DNA of 64,000 bases from Inia geoffrensis (Eukaryota; Chordata; Mammalia; Artiodactyla; Iniidae): contig CM070900.1 in the NCBI GenBank assembly GCA_036417435.1, positions 31,907,496 through 31,971,495 on the forward strand, read 5' to 3'. A model generated the notes under the pieces. The model worked only from the letters and a program-made list of their open reading frames with translations. It was not told where the DNA came from and did not search any database. A program made the position numbers and the translations under genes. Of the stretch, positions 23,578 to 34,861 are shown piece by piece. How positions within the stretch are numbered: position 1 is the first letter of the stretch; the number at the start of each line of letters is the position of its first letter.

Positions 23578-25034
23578 GGGGAATCAGGAAGATGGCAGAA
23601 GAGTAAGACGCGGAGATCACCTTTCTCCCCACAGATACACCAGAAATACATCTACACATGGAACAACTCCTACAGAACACCTACTGAACGCTGGCAGAAG
23701 ACCTCAGACCTCCCAAAAGGCAAGAAAGTCCCCACGTACCTGGGTAGGGCAAAAGAAAAAAGAATAAACAGAGACAAAAGAATAGGGACAGGACCTGCAC
23801 CAGTGGGACGGAGCTGTGAAGGAGGAAACGTTTCCACACAGTAGGAAGCCCCTTTGCGGGTGGAGACTGCGGGTGGCGGAGGGGGAAAGCTTTGGAGCCG
23901 CGGAGGAGAGCACAGCAACAGGGGTGCGGAGGGCAAACCGGAGAGATTCCCGCACAGAGGATCGGTGCCGACCAGCACTCACCAGCCCGAGAGGCTTGTC
24001 GGCTCACCCGCCAGGGTGGGCGGGGCTTGGAGCTAAGGCTCAGGCTTCAATCAGAGTGCAGGGAGAGGACTGGGGTTGACGGTGTGAACACAGCCTGCAG
24101 GGGGTTAGTGCACCACGGCTAGCCGGGAGTGAGTCCAGGGAAAAGTCTGGACCTGCCGAAGAGGCAAGAGACGTTTTCTTCCCTCTTTGTTTCCTGGTGC
24201 GCAAGGAGAGGGATTAAGAGCGCTGCTTAAAGGAGCTCCAGAGACAGGCGCGAGCCGCAGCTAAAAGCGCGGACCCCAGAGACGGGCATGAGACGCTATG
24301 GCTGCTGCTCCCGCCACCAAGAAGCCTGTGTGTGAGCACAGTTCACTCTCCACACCTCCTTTCTGGGGAACGTGTGCAGCCTGCCACTGCCAGGGTCCCG
24401 AGATCCAGGGACAACTTCCCTGGAGGAACGCACGGAACGCCTCAGGCTGGTACAAAGTCACGCAGGCCTCTGACGCACGCTCGCCCCGCAATCTTTGCCC
24501 CTCCCTCCCCCTGGCCTGAGTGAGCCAGAGACCCCGAAGCAGTTGCTCCTTTAACCCCTTCCTGTCTGAGCAAAGAACAGACACCCTCCGGCGACCTACA
24601 CGCAGAGGTGGGGCCAAATACAAAGCTGAGCCCCAGGAGCTGTGCAAACAAAGAAGAGAAAGGGAAATCTCTCCCAGCAGCCTCAGAAGCAGCGGATTAA
24701 AGCTCCACAATCAACTTGATGTACCCTGCATCTGTGGAATACATGAATAGACAAAAAATCATCCCAAATTGAGGAGGTGGACTTTGAGAGCAAGATTTAT
24801 TATTTTTTCCCCTTTTCCTCTTTTTGTAAGTGTGTATAAGTATGCTTCTGTGTGAGATTTTGTCTGTACAGCTCTGCTTTCACCATTTGTCCTAGGGTTT
24901 TATCCGTCCGTTTTTTTTTTTTAATTTTTTATTTTAATAACTTTATTTTATTTTATCTTACTTTATTTTATCTTATTTCTTTCCTTCCTTCCCTCCTTCC
25001 TTGTTTTCTTCCTTCCTTCCTTCCTTCCTGCCTT

Positions 25035-25069
<35 letters not shown>

Positions 25070-25604
25070 TTCTTTCTTTCTTCTTTTTCTCCCTTTTATT
25101 CTGAGCCGTGTGGATGAAAGGCTCTTGGTGCTGCACCCAGGAGTCTGTGCTGTCCCTCTGAGGTGGGAGAGTCAACTTCAGGACACTGGTCCACCAGAGA
25201 CCTCCCAGTTGCACATAATATCAAGTGGTGAAAGCTTTCCCAGAGATCGCCATCTCAAAGCTAAGACCCAGCTCCAGTGAACGACCAGCAAGCTACAGTG
25301 CTGGACACCCTATGCCAAAAACCTAGCAAGACAGGAATACAACCCCACCCATTAGCAGAGAGGCTGCCTAAAATCATAATAGGTCCACAGACACCCCAAA
25401 ACACACCAGCAGACATGAACCTGCCCACCAGAAAGGAAAGATCCAGCCTCATCCACCAGAACACAGGCACTAGTCCTCCCCACCAGGAAGTCTACACAAC
25501 CCACTAAACCAACTTTAGCCACTACGGACAGACACCAAAAACAACGGGAACTACGAACCTGCAGCCTGCAAAAAGGAGACCCCAAACACAGTAAGATAAG
25601 CAAA
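23578..25604 (+). promoter_or_regulatory. L1 5'UTR (internal Pol II promoter region), including a pyrimidine tract
   Basis: About 2 kb of 5'UTR lies between the L1 start and the ORF1 ATG. The first 1.1 kb is GC-rich with CpGs, as expected of an L1 promoter. At 24905-25090 it holds T-rich and then CCTT/CT simple repeats on the + strand, which I take to be part of this L1 family's leader. The section 25100-25600 is ordinary leader sequence rich in CCACCAGAAC-type words. Promoter activity is inferred from family knowledge, not shown. Confidence 0.75.
24905..25090 (+). repeat. Pyrimidine tract (T)n, (CCTT)n, (CT)n within the L1 leader
   Basis: A T run is followed by TTTTATTTTATCTTA repeats, four or more CCTT units, a (TC)n run near 25033-25058 and TTTC units. 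It is strongly strand-asymmetric (about 95% pyrimidine from 24975). Confidence 0.9.
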
Positions 25605-26049
25605 ATGAGAAGACAGAAAAACACACAGCAGATGAAGGAGCAAGGTAAAAACCCACCAGACCTAACAAATGAAGAGGAAATAGGCAGTCTACCTGAAAAA
25701 GAATTCAGAATAATGATAGTAAAAATGATCCAAAATATTGGAAAGAGAATAGACAAAATGCAAGAAACATTTAACAAGGACCAAGAAGAACTAAAGATGA
25801 AACAAGCAACAATGAACAACACAATAAATGAAATTAAAAATACTCTAGATGGGGGCTTCCCTGGTCGCGCAGTGGTTGAGAGTCCACCTGCCGATGCAGG
25901 GGACACGGGTTCGTGCCCCTGTCTGGGAAGATCCCACATGCCGCAGAACGGCTGGGCGCGTGAGCCATGGCTGCTGAGCCTGCGCGTCCGGAGCCTGTGC
26001 TCCGCAATGGGAGAGGCCGCAACAGTGAGAGGCCCACGTACCGCAAAAG

Positions 26050-26083
<34 letters not shown>

Positions 26084-26530
26084 AGATGGGATCAATAGCA
26101 GAATAACTGAGGCAGAAAAACGGATAAGTGACCTGGAAGGTAAAATAGTGGAAACAACTACTGCAGAGCAGAGTAAAGAAAAAAGAATGAAAAGAATTGA
26201 GGACAGTCGCAGAGACCTCTGGGACAACATTAAACACACCAACATTTGAATTATAGGGGTTCTAGAAGAAGAAGAGAAAAAGAAAGGGACTGAGAAAATA
26301 TTTGAAGAGACTATAGTTGAAAACTTCCCTAATATGGGAAAGGAAATAGTTAATAAAGTCCAGGAAGCACAGAGAGTCCCATTCAGGATAAATCCAAGGA
26401 GAAACACGCCTAGACACATATTAACCAAACTGTCAAAAATTAAATACAAAGAAAACAAAATAAAAGCAGCAAGGGAAAAACAAAAAACAACACACAAGGG
26501 AATCCCCATAAGGTTCACAGCTGATCAACT
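25605..26530 (+). pseudogene. L1 ORF1 (RNA-binding chaperone p40-like), interrupted and truncated
   Basis: In a working L1 this protein binds L1 RNA as a coiled-coil trimer. The frame opens with MRRQKNTQQMKEQGKNPPDL and carries the family segment SLPEKEFRIMIVKMIQNIG. Coiled-coil-type repeats follow (MQETFNKDQEELKMKQATMN). The SINE breaks the frame at 25854-26078. Beyond it the frame resumes (ITEAEKRISDLEGKIVETTT), meets a stop (TGA, 26247-26249) and continues as IIGVLEEEEKKKGTEKIFEE and [10 protein letters not shown], where it is cut at about 26528 by the internal deletion. The C-terminal domain is therefore incomplete. Confidence 0.9.
25842..26090 (+). mobile_element. CHR-type SINE nested in L1 ORF1, perfect duplication
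   Basis: A sense CHR SINE occupies 25854-26078 with a 30-plus-base A tail. ACTCTAGATGGG is repeated exactly at 25842-25853 and 26079-26090, restoring the L1 sequence on either side. The A box is altered to TCGCGCAGTGG; the B box (GGTTCGTGCCC) is kept. It inserted after the host L1. Confidence 0.97.
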
Positions 26531-27028
26531 ACAATGAGATATCATCTCACATCATTCAGAATGGCCATCATCAAAAAATCTAGAAACAATAAATGCTGTA
26601 GAGGGTGTGGAGAAAAGGGAACCCTCTTGCACTGCTGGTGGGAATGTGAATTGGTTCAGCCACTATGGAGAACAGTATGGAGGTTCCTTAAAAAACTACA
26701 AATAGAACTACCATATGACCCAGCAATCCCACTACTGGGCATATACCCTGAGAAAACCATAATTCAAAAAGAGTCATGTACCAAAATGTTCATTGCAGCT
26801 CTATTTACAATAGCCCAGAGATGGAAACAACCTAAGTGCCCATCATAGGATGAATGGATAAAGAAGATGTGGCACATATATACAATGGAATATTACTCAG
26901 CCATAAAAAGAAATGAAATTGAGCTATTTGTAATGAGGTGGATGGACCTAGAGCCTGTCATACAGGGTGAATTAAGTCAGAAATAGAAAGGCAAATACCA
27001 TATGCTAACACATATATATGGAATTTAA
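26531..27028 (+). pseudogene. L1 ORF2 C-terminal remnant
   Basis: From about 26534 the frame reads [20 protein letters not shown] and then [20 protein letters not shown], the cysteine-bearing C-terminal region of L1 ORF2, through [24 protein letters not shown] (26846-26848) interrupts it, after which DEWIKKMWHIYTMEYYSAIK continues to the natural stop after HIYGI (27026-27028). The endonuclease and reverse transcriptase domains are missing. Confidence 0.9.
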
Positions 27029-27400
27029 GAAAAAAAAAATGTCATGAAGAACCTAGGGGTAAGACAGGAGTAAAGACACAGACCTACTAGAGAATGGACT
27101 TAAGGATATGGGGAGGGGGAAGGGTAAGATGTGACAAAGCGAGAGAGTGGCATGGACATACATACACTACCAAACGTAAAATAGCTAGCTAGTGGGAAGC
27201 AACCGCATAGCACAGGGAGATCAGCTCGATGCTTTGTGACCACCTAGAGAGGTGGGATAGGGAGGGTGGGAGGAAGGGTGGGAGATGCAAGAGGGAAGAG
27301 ATATGGGGACATATGTATATGTACAACTGATTCACTTTGTTATAAAGCAGAAACTAACACACCATTGTAAAGCAATTATACTCCAATAAAGATGTAAAAA
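27029..27400 (+). other. L1 3'UTR and poly-A tail
   Basis: The 3'UTR contains the G-rich run GGGAGGGTGGGAGGAAGGGTG (27256-27276), TGATTCACTTTGTTATAAAG and the polyadenylation signal in CTCCAATAAAGATG. It is the same 3'UTR type as in the L1 at 3794-4355. Confidence 0.9.
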
Positions 27401-27413
27401 AAAAAATTAGGTG

Positions 27414-27847
27414 ATTTGTACAGTACATAAAAGTAAAAATAGGAGAAAAATCAACACTTTTATATTTTTTTCTTCTGGAATCCCCCAGCAATATTATAAG
27501 ACTCATTTAACTCATTTGAGTGAGTTTTTAATAAGGTATCAAAAGGTAGACCATTTTCTCTAGTCTTTCCTGGGAATTGCAGTTAATTAAATGTAGGTAC
27601 AAACCTAACTCCTAGGGATATTTTTTGGTTACGTTTTGAGACTTTTTTATTTCTAACTAATTTTCGTTGGATCTCTATGCCATTCTGACCCCTCTCTATT
27701 CTCCGCAGGTGATTAAGATCTCTGCTTACTTCATTCACTGTCAGATAGGAATAACTCATTTCAAACTTCTGATTTACTTGCAGAGCTGACAGCTTTGTTA
27801 GTTACGACCTAGGATTTTACTCTGTTTTAGTCAGAAAAATTTTCACT
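27414..27847. other. Unique sequence between two insertions
   Basis: Nothing recognised. Confidence 0.45.
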
Positions 27848-27856
27848 CTTATTGAT

Positions 27857-27862
<6 letters not shown>

Positions 27863-27888
<26 letters not shown>

Positions 27889-28080
27889 GCGGTACGTGGG
27901 CCTCTCGCTGTCGTGGCCTCTCCCGTTGCGGAGCACAGGCTCCAGACGCACAGGCCCAGCGGCCATGGCTCACGGGCCCAGCCGCTCCACGGCACGCGGG
28001 ATCCTCCCGGACCCGGGCACGAACCCGTGTCCCCTGCATTGGCAGGCGGACTCTCAACCACTGCGCCACCAGGGAAGCCC
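27863..28080 (-). mobile_element. CHR-type SINE, antisense
   Basis: A long T run (27862-27888) is followed by the reverse complement of a near-consensus CHR SINE ending CCACCAGGGAAGCCC. The flanks CTTATTGATTTTAC and CTTATTTTATAC may be a damaged duplication. CpG content is well kept, which suggests a fairly recent insertion. Confidence 0.95.
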
Positions 28081-28267
28081 TTATTTTATACATAAATAAT
28101 GAGGCTGGGTTGTATGTTCTCAGCTAGCAACCTACCTCTCCTTTGCTTTGAAGTGTTATTAGATTTTTAAACCTGAGATCCTGACTCTTGTCTCTCAATT
28201 TCCACATATCTATTGGGAGAATCAGAAGTTATAAATATGTCATGTTTGAGTACCTAGAAGTTAGCAT

Positions 28268-28505
28268 ACAATATGGTAGCCAATATGGTAGTTATTTGTA
28301 GCTTTTGAGCCCTTGAAATGTGTTGCTAGTCTGAATTGAGATGTGCTGTAAGTTTAAAACACAAAGTAGATATTGACATCTTAGTACAAAAACAATGTAA
28401 AACATCTCAATTTTTATATTGATTAGGTGTTTAAATGACAATACTTTTACGTTTTGTTAAAATAAAACATTAAAATAATTTTAGCTATAAATAAGCAGTA
28501 CAGTT
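28268..28505 (-). mobile_element. hAT-Charlie element (MER1-type), fragment
   Basis: GCCCTTGAAATGTGTTGCTA, GTCTGAATTGAGATGTGCTG, GTAAAACATCTCAATTTTTA and TTTTAGCTATAAATAAGCAG follow a mammalian MER1-related element. The copy at 45671-45990 is the same family in the opposite orientation. Confidence 0.7.
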
Positions 28506-29587
28506 CTGAAAATTTTTAAATTACATGTGTTTCATATTTGTGTTTCCCATTATAATTCTCCTGGACAGTAGTGCCCTAAAAGAAAGTTTGAAATTAGACC
28601 TCTCAGCAAATGCTGTATTCCACAAAAACAAGACAGAACAAAACAAAAAGCAGCTATGTATGGAGAATATTATAGGGAACCCTATGTCAGGGAAGAAGAA
28701 ATTGTCCTCTACCCTTCTAGGTTCTTATGGCTGGTATACAAATTAAATTGACACGAGACAGATTAACAGTAGAAAATCAAACAAAAGTTGAATATCATGT
28801 TTACATGGGAGAGACCCAGGAAAACTGAGTAACTCACGAATATGGCCCAAGCTCTCACCTTAAATACCATTTTCAGTTAAAGACGAAAGAGGATGTTAGG
28901 GTAGTGACTTAGGACTTCAAAGGGGAGGAAGGCAATTTACATGGAGATGGAAAAGCAAATGTTTGGTAAACAAATGTTTACTGGGCTGTGCAAAGACAAT
29001 GAAACACAGAGAGGACTTTGAACAAATAGACTTCCCTAGGTTCCTCCCTGTCCACCTAGTTCATACTATAGTTACCTCTGGTGACAACTCCCTGCCTGGT
29101 ACAGGTCCTCTACTTACATTCTTTCAAACAGTTAGGGGCAAGGTCAAAGGTTCTTTCTCTTTTGGGCCTTAAAAATAATCAGTCTAAATTAATCCTCACA
29201 CCAAAGAAAGCCATTTAGGGATGGCACATTTTTCTCCCCTACGCCTACTACCTGCCCCACCATTTCTCATGGGTTTTGCTTATTCTTTCTCTTTGAAAAT
29301 AGCCAAGATTTTAGTAGCAGCAATTTAAAGGTATGGATTGAAAAGAACCAAGTTTTAAAGTGCTTTAGAGTGGAACCCATTAATTAAAAATATAGTCTTT
29401 CTACTGCTTACAACATAATGTATTATTCTGCAAAAATAACACATTCAGTACAGCTGATGAAGTATGAAGTTGAAGAGAACCTCTGCATCTTGCACCTCTA
29501 GCATTCTTTAGACATTAAAATGGTTATGCAAAAACAGATAAAATGAAAAACTATTTCTTATATTTACTTTTCTGGTCACAAATGTAC
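28506..29587. other. Unidentified sequence, possibly with an old LTR
   Basis: 28740-29230 reads like a degraded LTR (GAGACAGATTAACAGTAG, GGGCAAGGTCAAAGGTTC), but I cannot name a family and see no TG...CA ends. Confidence 0.35.
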
Positions 29588-29673
29588 AATGATTATTCAT
29601 GCGGCATTTTGGAAGCACCCCACTGGTGAATGCAGTAAATGATTCAGCACTCCTCTGGTCATGAATAATTCAT
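29588..29673. repeat. Imperfect inverted repeat
   Basis: AATGATTATTCATG (29588-29601) and CATGAATAATTCAT (29660-29673) are near reverse complements with 58 bases between. Possible homeodomain-type sites, no other evidence. Confidence 0.5.
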
Positions 29674-31326
29674 AGGGGAAGTGTCATATACCAAATTTGT
29701 TGGGTTACGTGATTCCTACAGTGCCTTTTAAAACTTGATCTACAGACTTATTCCCACTGCACTATTTTTACCATATCTGTGTGGGAGGACAACTACTATG
29801 ATAGACATAAAACCTGAAACTAGTTAAATGATACTGTAAAATGCTCCATAAAGTTCAAGTGCAACATGGAATGATTTCTCCATTTCTTTAAGCGTGATGA
29901 CCAACCTTGGGATTCATGGAAACATCAAACCTCCGTTTTAAATAGGGATGTTTTTAAAGCATGGTAATATTAACTTTGTAACCATAAATGGCATATTATG
30001 ATTTTTAAAAATTGGCTTTTATCAACTCTTTTCCTTATATCCACCTCTCATTTTTATTTCCTTTTAATAATTTTTATTATTTTTTTAAATAATAAAGAAG
30101 CCATATTCAATAGAACAAGTTACAAATAAAGTGGAAATACTTGATTTTTTGATTTTATCAATATAATAGAAATAATAATATCAGGTCTAAAAAAGGAATC
30201 TGAAAAGTCTAATAAAACTTCTAAAAGTTCACTAACATTTGATCTATCACATATGTCAATGAGGATTTAACACCTCCAAAGTCAATTTCTTACTCCTAGA
30301 GCCATGAGGGTTTAAAAAACCTTTTTTACACTTATGTGAAATTAACTTGTCTTTAATTTATTCCTACAGACACTAATTTATATTAGAACATACTAAAATC
30401 TGTATGAAGAAAGGGGACACTCATTTTCAAGACTACCATTCTAATATAGTTGTGGATGAAGGAAAGAAGAACATTACCCTGAAAATAGTCAAAGAAAAAA
30501 TGCAGCATACAATTCTGCTAAATCTGAAACTCTGTTAGGCTACTAGATCTGCTTCTGTTTAAAGTATGGCTACACGTCAGATAATGTAATGGGATTGCCT
30601 TAGGGGATGTCACAATTTTCCCATAAAGTCATTTTCATGAATAGATGCTTCAGGTGGATGGAAATTAAAAAACAGAGAGCAAAGAATCACTTTCTCAGTG
30701 GGCACTTTCTGAGATGTTCAGTAATACATTCAAAACACATAATAATCTGGGAAACCATCAAAATAACAACCATCTGTTCGAATGGTCTTAGAGGAGTACA
30801 TTTTCTTACAGGAAAACTTCTGAGTTGACCCAACAGAATCTGAGAATGGGAGTGGCAGATGGCTCCTAGGGACTACATTTCAAATAATTTTGTTCTGTAG
30901 ATGTATAAGAAGTTATTATAAGCAGAAGGAAAGAAAAGAAAGATAAACTGGCATTTGCTGCATTTACTTTGACACAATGAAGGATTTAAGTTATCCTTCA
31001 AAAGTCCTGATATAGGCTTACACACATCATACATTTTAAAATAAAGTGCGCATTTTTGCCTACTCTCGTCAATTGCACTGCAATGTTCCTGAGGAGCAAG
31101 AGAGGATGCTATAGTATCCTGTCACCCGGGATTACATAAAGCTACCATTTGTTGTGGCGAACTCTTTATGGAGGGAAGTGGGTTTTTTTATTGCACTACT
31201 CTGCTTATTTTGATATCGATTCCTAGTTGATATTTTAGAAATTTTACTTATTAACAAATCCAGTTGCTCAGAATCTCTTCTATCCCTTATATAGTGTCAA
31301 TTAGTTTAGCAAAAGTTCTAAATAAC
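29674..31326. other. Unique AT-rich sequence
   Basis: No gene or repeat recognised. A 73-codon frame at 30607-30828 shows no family features. Confidence 0.5.
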
Positions 31327-31739
31327 TGTTATGGAATGAAATGTGTCTCCTCAAAATTCCTATGTTCAAGCTCTACCGCCTGCCCCGCATGTGACTGTTA
31401 TCTGGAGATGAGGCCTTTAACGAAGGCTAAATGAGGTCAAAAGGGCAGGCCCTAATCCGATAGGTCTAGTGTCCTTTTAGGAAGAGAGCTAGTGCTAGCT
31501 CATGCATGTTCTCTCTCTTCTCTTTTGTCTCTCTAAGCCCAAGCACAGAGAAAAGGCCATATGAAGACACAGCAAGAAGGTGGCCCTCTGAAAGCCAGAA
31601 GAGGTCTCACCAGAAACCGGTTCTGCCAGCGCCTTGGTCTTGGACTTCTAGGCTCCAGATCTATGACAGAATATATTTCTACTGTTTAAGCCACCCAGTC
31701 TGTGGTAGGTTGTTATGGTAGTCCTGGATGACTAACACA
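31327..31739 (+). mobile_element. MLT1-type LTR (ERVL-MaLR), solitary
   Basis: The LTR starts TGTTATGGAATGAAATGTGT and ends CTAACACA. Between lie GGCAGGCCCTAATCCGATAG, GTGTCCTTTTAGGAAGAG, GTTTAAGCCACCCAGTCTGT and TGTTATGGTAGTCC, in the family's order. No internal retroviral sequence accompanies it. Solitary LTRs arise by recombination between the two LTRs. Confidence 0.87.
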
Positions 31740-32395
31740 GTATCTGCCGAGAAGCTCAAGTTCTTTGGTTTGTTTCTTTGGGCTTTATTTTGGCTTTGTT
31801 ATTTGTTTCTTTGGAACAGACCTGTGATGATTTAGACAACCCAGAGTATTCATGAGCATGCCTAGGAACATAATGATGTGAAGTTTTTGGTGTGTCAAAA
31901 TAATTTTCACCCTGAAAAGGTTTCTGTCTCATCTCAATTGCATGGTGAACTATGTTTGATACATTATCAAAATATAATAGCAAATCTGAAATTCTAGAAA
32001 AAAGTGTAGCAATAAAAAGGTCTACTGAAGATGCTTAACTTAGACTACCTCCTCAGTGATTAATACTGACTTGCCCTTTGCAATGACACTATAATCCTGT
32101 TATATAGCTTGGACAAGATCAATTTTTGCAAATGCTGTCTTTAGCAAGCAGAGTAATAAAGTGGCTACCACCTCACAAATTGGATATGAATTTACTTAAT
32201 TATTTTTTATTCACAAAGGTAGTCTTCATAAAATCTCAAAGTCTTAGTAGGTCTTAGAACTGAATACACGTACTGAAAAAAATACTAAAAAGCAATAGAA
32301 AAAGTAGGGCAAATTATGTAAATATGCAATTAAGAAACAAAATTCAGTATACTATACTTAAATACTAATTAAAATGTGATATAATTTTTGTCTAT
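31740..32395. other. Unique sequence
   Basis: Nothing recognised. Confidence 0.45.
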
Positions 32396-32399
32396 CCAG

Positions 32400-33690
32400 T
32401 TACCATTATTTTTAAATTAAGACTTTATATTTTAGAGCAGTTTTAGATTCACAGCAAAGTAGAGAGGAAGGTACAGGGACTTCCCATATACTCCATGGCT
32501 CCCTACACACACAGCCCCTCCCATTACCAACATTCCCCACCATAATGGTACATTTGTTACAACTGATGAACCTTACATTGACACATCATAATCACCCAAA
32601 GTTCATAGTTTACATTGCAGTTCACTCTTGGTGTTGTATATTCTATGGGTGTGGGCAAATGTATAATGACACATGTCCATCATTATAGTATCACATGCCC
32701 TAAAAATCCTCTGTGCTAAGCCTATTCATCCCTCACTCTCTCTTAACCCCTGGCAACCGCTGATCTTTTTATTGCCTTCATAGTTTTGTCTCTTCCAGAA
32801 TGACGTGTAGTTGGAATTACACTGTACATAGTCTTTTCAAACTGACTTCACTTAGTAATATGCATTTAAGTTTTCTCCATGGCTTTTTGAGGCTTGAAAG
32901 CTCTGTTTTTGTTGTTGTTGTTATTTTCAGTGCTGAATAACATTGTATTGTCTGGATATACCACAGTTTATTTACCCATTCATCACTGAGGAACATTAGG
33001 TTGCTTTCAAGTTTTGGCAATCATGAACAAAGTTGCTATAAACATCCATGCACAGGTTTTTGTGTGGGCATAAGTCTTCAACCTAAGTTTTCAACTCCTC
33101 TGGAAAAATACCTAGAAGCTTGATATCTGGATTATATAAGAGTATGATTAGTTTTATAAAACAGAATGCCAAACTGTCTTCCAAAGTGGCTCGTACCATT
33201 TTGCATTCCCATCAGCCATGAATGAAAGTTCTTCTTGCTCCACATCCTTGTCAGCATTTGGTGTTGTGTTCTGAATTTTGGCCATTCTAATATGTGTGTA
33301 GTGGTACCTTGTTTTAATTTGTAGTTCCCCGATGACATACGATGTGAAGCATCTTTTCATATTCTTATCTGCCATTTATATATCTTCTTTGGTAAGATGT
33401 CTGTTAAGGTCTTTGGTCCATTTTTTAATCAGGTTGTTTCACTCTTACTGTTGAGTTTTAAGGGTTCTTTGTGTATTTTGGATACCACTCCCTTATAAGA
33501 TGTGTCTTTTGAAAATATTTTCTCCCAGTGTATGAGTTGTCTTCTAATTCTCTTGATATTATCTTTCACAGATCAAAAGGTTTTAATGTTAATGAAGTCC
33601 AGTTTATCAGTTATATCTTTCATGGATTGTGCTTTGGTATTGTATCTAAAAAGTCATCACCAGTTAGCATCTTTTAGGTTGCTTTTGTAC
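32400..33690 (-). mobile_element. Old L1 (L1M-type) 3' half, antisense
   Basis: From TTTTAGAGCAGTTTTAGATT onward the + strand is the reverse complement of an old L1 3'UTR and ORF2 end. The minus-strand frame at 33154-33375 reads MADKNMKRCFTSYVIGELQI, comparable with the ORF2 C-terminal region, and contains EPLWKTVWHSVL. The farther part (33400-33690) corresponds to ORF2 upstream of it. Many stops and frameshifts; much older than the other L1 copies here. Confidence 0.85.
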
Positions 33691-34098
33691 ATATGAATAT
33701 TAAAAATGATATGATTTGCAAAGTTTAATACACCCAGATACAGATAATTTTATTTTAAAATGAAAAAACCCAACATATTCAAATTCTGTGAAATTTTAAA
33801 TAAACTATAGCATATTCAAAGTCTGAAATATCATTATTCATTAAAATGATCTTAAGAATAATATTCTATGACATAGGAAATTATCTACAATAAAATTTTA
33901 AAGCAAAATACCAAAAACATACATAATATGAACTCAATGTAAATAAAAAATTGATATTTATGCAAAGGTTTTTATTAACTTTTAAAATATTTTATCTAAA
34001 TATCAGGATTATGAATGCTTCCAATATTATTTTATGATTATATTTTAAAGTTTTCCAAATTTTTATTATAAAAATACAAAAAGAAATTCACTCTTTTG
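33691..34098. other. AT-rich unique sequence
   Basis: Nothing recognised. Confidence 0.45.
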
Positions 34099-34112
34099 AA
34101 AGGGAAGATTTA

Positions 34113-34861
34113 TTTTCAATACTCTAGGAGGTGAATCAAAAAAGATCCTGCTTCGATTTATGACAGAGAGTGTTCTGCCTATGTTTTCCTCTAAGAGTTT
34201 TATAGTATCCACATTTACATTTAGGCCTCTAAACCATTTTGAGTTTATTTTTGTGTGTGGTGTTAGGGAGTGTTCTAATTTCATTCTTTTACATGTAGCT
34301 GTCCAGTCTTCCCAGAACCATTTATTGAAGAGACTATCCTTTCTCCATTGTATAGTCTTGCCTCCTTTGTCATAGATTAGTTGGCCATAGGTGCATGGTT
34401 TTATCTCTGAACTTTCTATCCCATTCCATTGATCTATATTTGTTTTAGTGCCAGTACCATACTGTTTTGATGACTGTAGCTGTGTAGTATAGTCTGAAGT
34501 CAGGGAGCCTAAATCCTCTAGCTCCGTTTTTCTTTCTCAAGACTGTTTTGGCTAATTGGGGTCTTTTGTGTTTCCATACAAATTGTAAAATTTTTTGTTC
34601 TAATTCTGTGAAAAATGTTATTGGTAATTTGATAGGGATTGCACTGAATCTGCAGATTGTTTTGGGTATTATGGTCATTTTGATAATATTGACTCTTCCA
34701 ATCCAAGAACATTGTATATCTCTCCATCTGTTTGTGTTATCTTTGATTTCTTTCATCAGTATCTTATAGCTTTCTGAGTACAGGTCTTTTGCCTCCTTAG
34801 GTAGGTTTATTCCTAGGTATTTAATTCTTTTTGATGGTAAATGGGACTCTTTCCTTAAATT
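34113..34861 (-). pseudogene. L1 ORF2 fragment, inverted segment
   Basis: The minus strand encodes [40 protein letters not shown] and [20 protein letters not shown], the ORF2 region downstream of the reverse transcriptase domain. The open part runs 34756 to 34445; stops and frameshifts follow, then a frame with TIKLLEENIGRTLSVINRSR. Confidence 0.9.

Larger units (their letters stand above)
23578..27400 (+). mobile_element. L1 (copy 2) with intact 5' end, large internal deletion and nested SINE
   Basis: The element starts at GGGGAATCAGGAAGATGGCA, a usual artiodactyl L1 5'UTR start, and ends in a poly-A tail after CTCCAATAAAGATGT. The order is 5'UTR, most of ORF1, then an abrupt jump to the last ~500 bases of ORF2, and the 3'UTR. 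Most of ORF2, including the endonuclease and reverse transcriptase regions, is absent, so the copy is dead. A CHR SINE interrupts ORF1. Direct repeats flank the whole unit, so it integrated as one retrotransposition event; the deletion may predate or postdate it. Confidence 0.93.

Noticed and set aside
24905..25090. Independent CT-rich microsatellite locus
   Set aside because: It lies in the middle of the L1 leader and appears to be part of that family's leader, expanded.
25352..26518. 388-codon minus-strand open frame, the longest in the window
   Set aside because: It lies antisense to L1 leader and ORF1 and passes straight through the nested SINE and its T-run (poly-Phe). The composition (Ser, Phe, Leu, Ile) is that expected from antisense A-rich L1.
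26534..26848. Open frame with ORF2-like protein
   Set aside because: A remnant of L1 ORF2 without catalytic domains; kept as part of the dead element, not as a gene.
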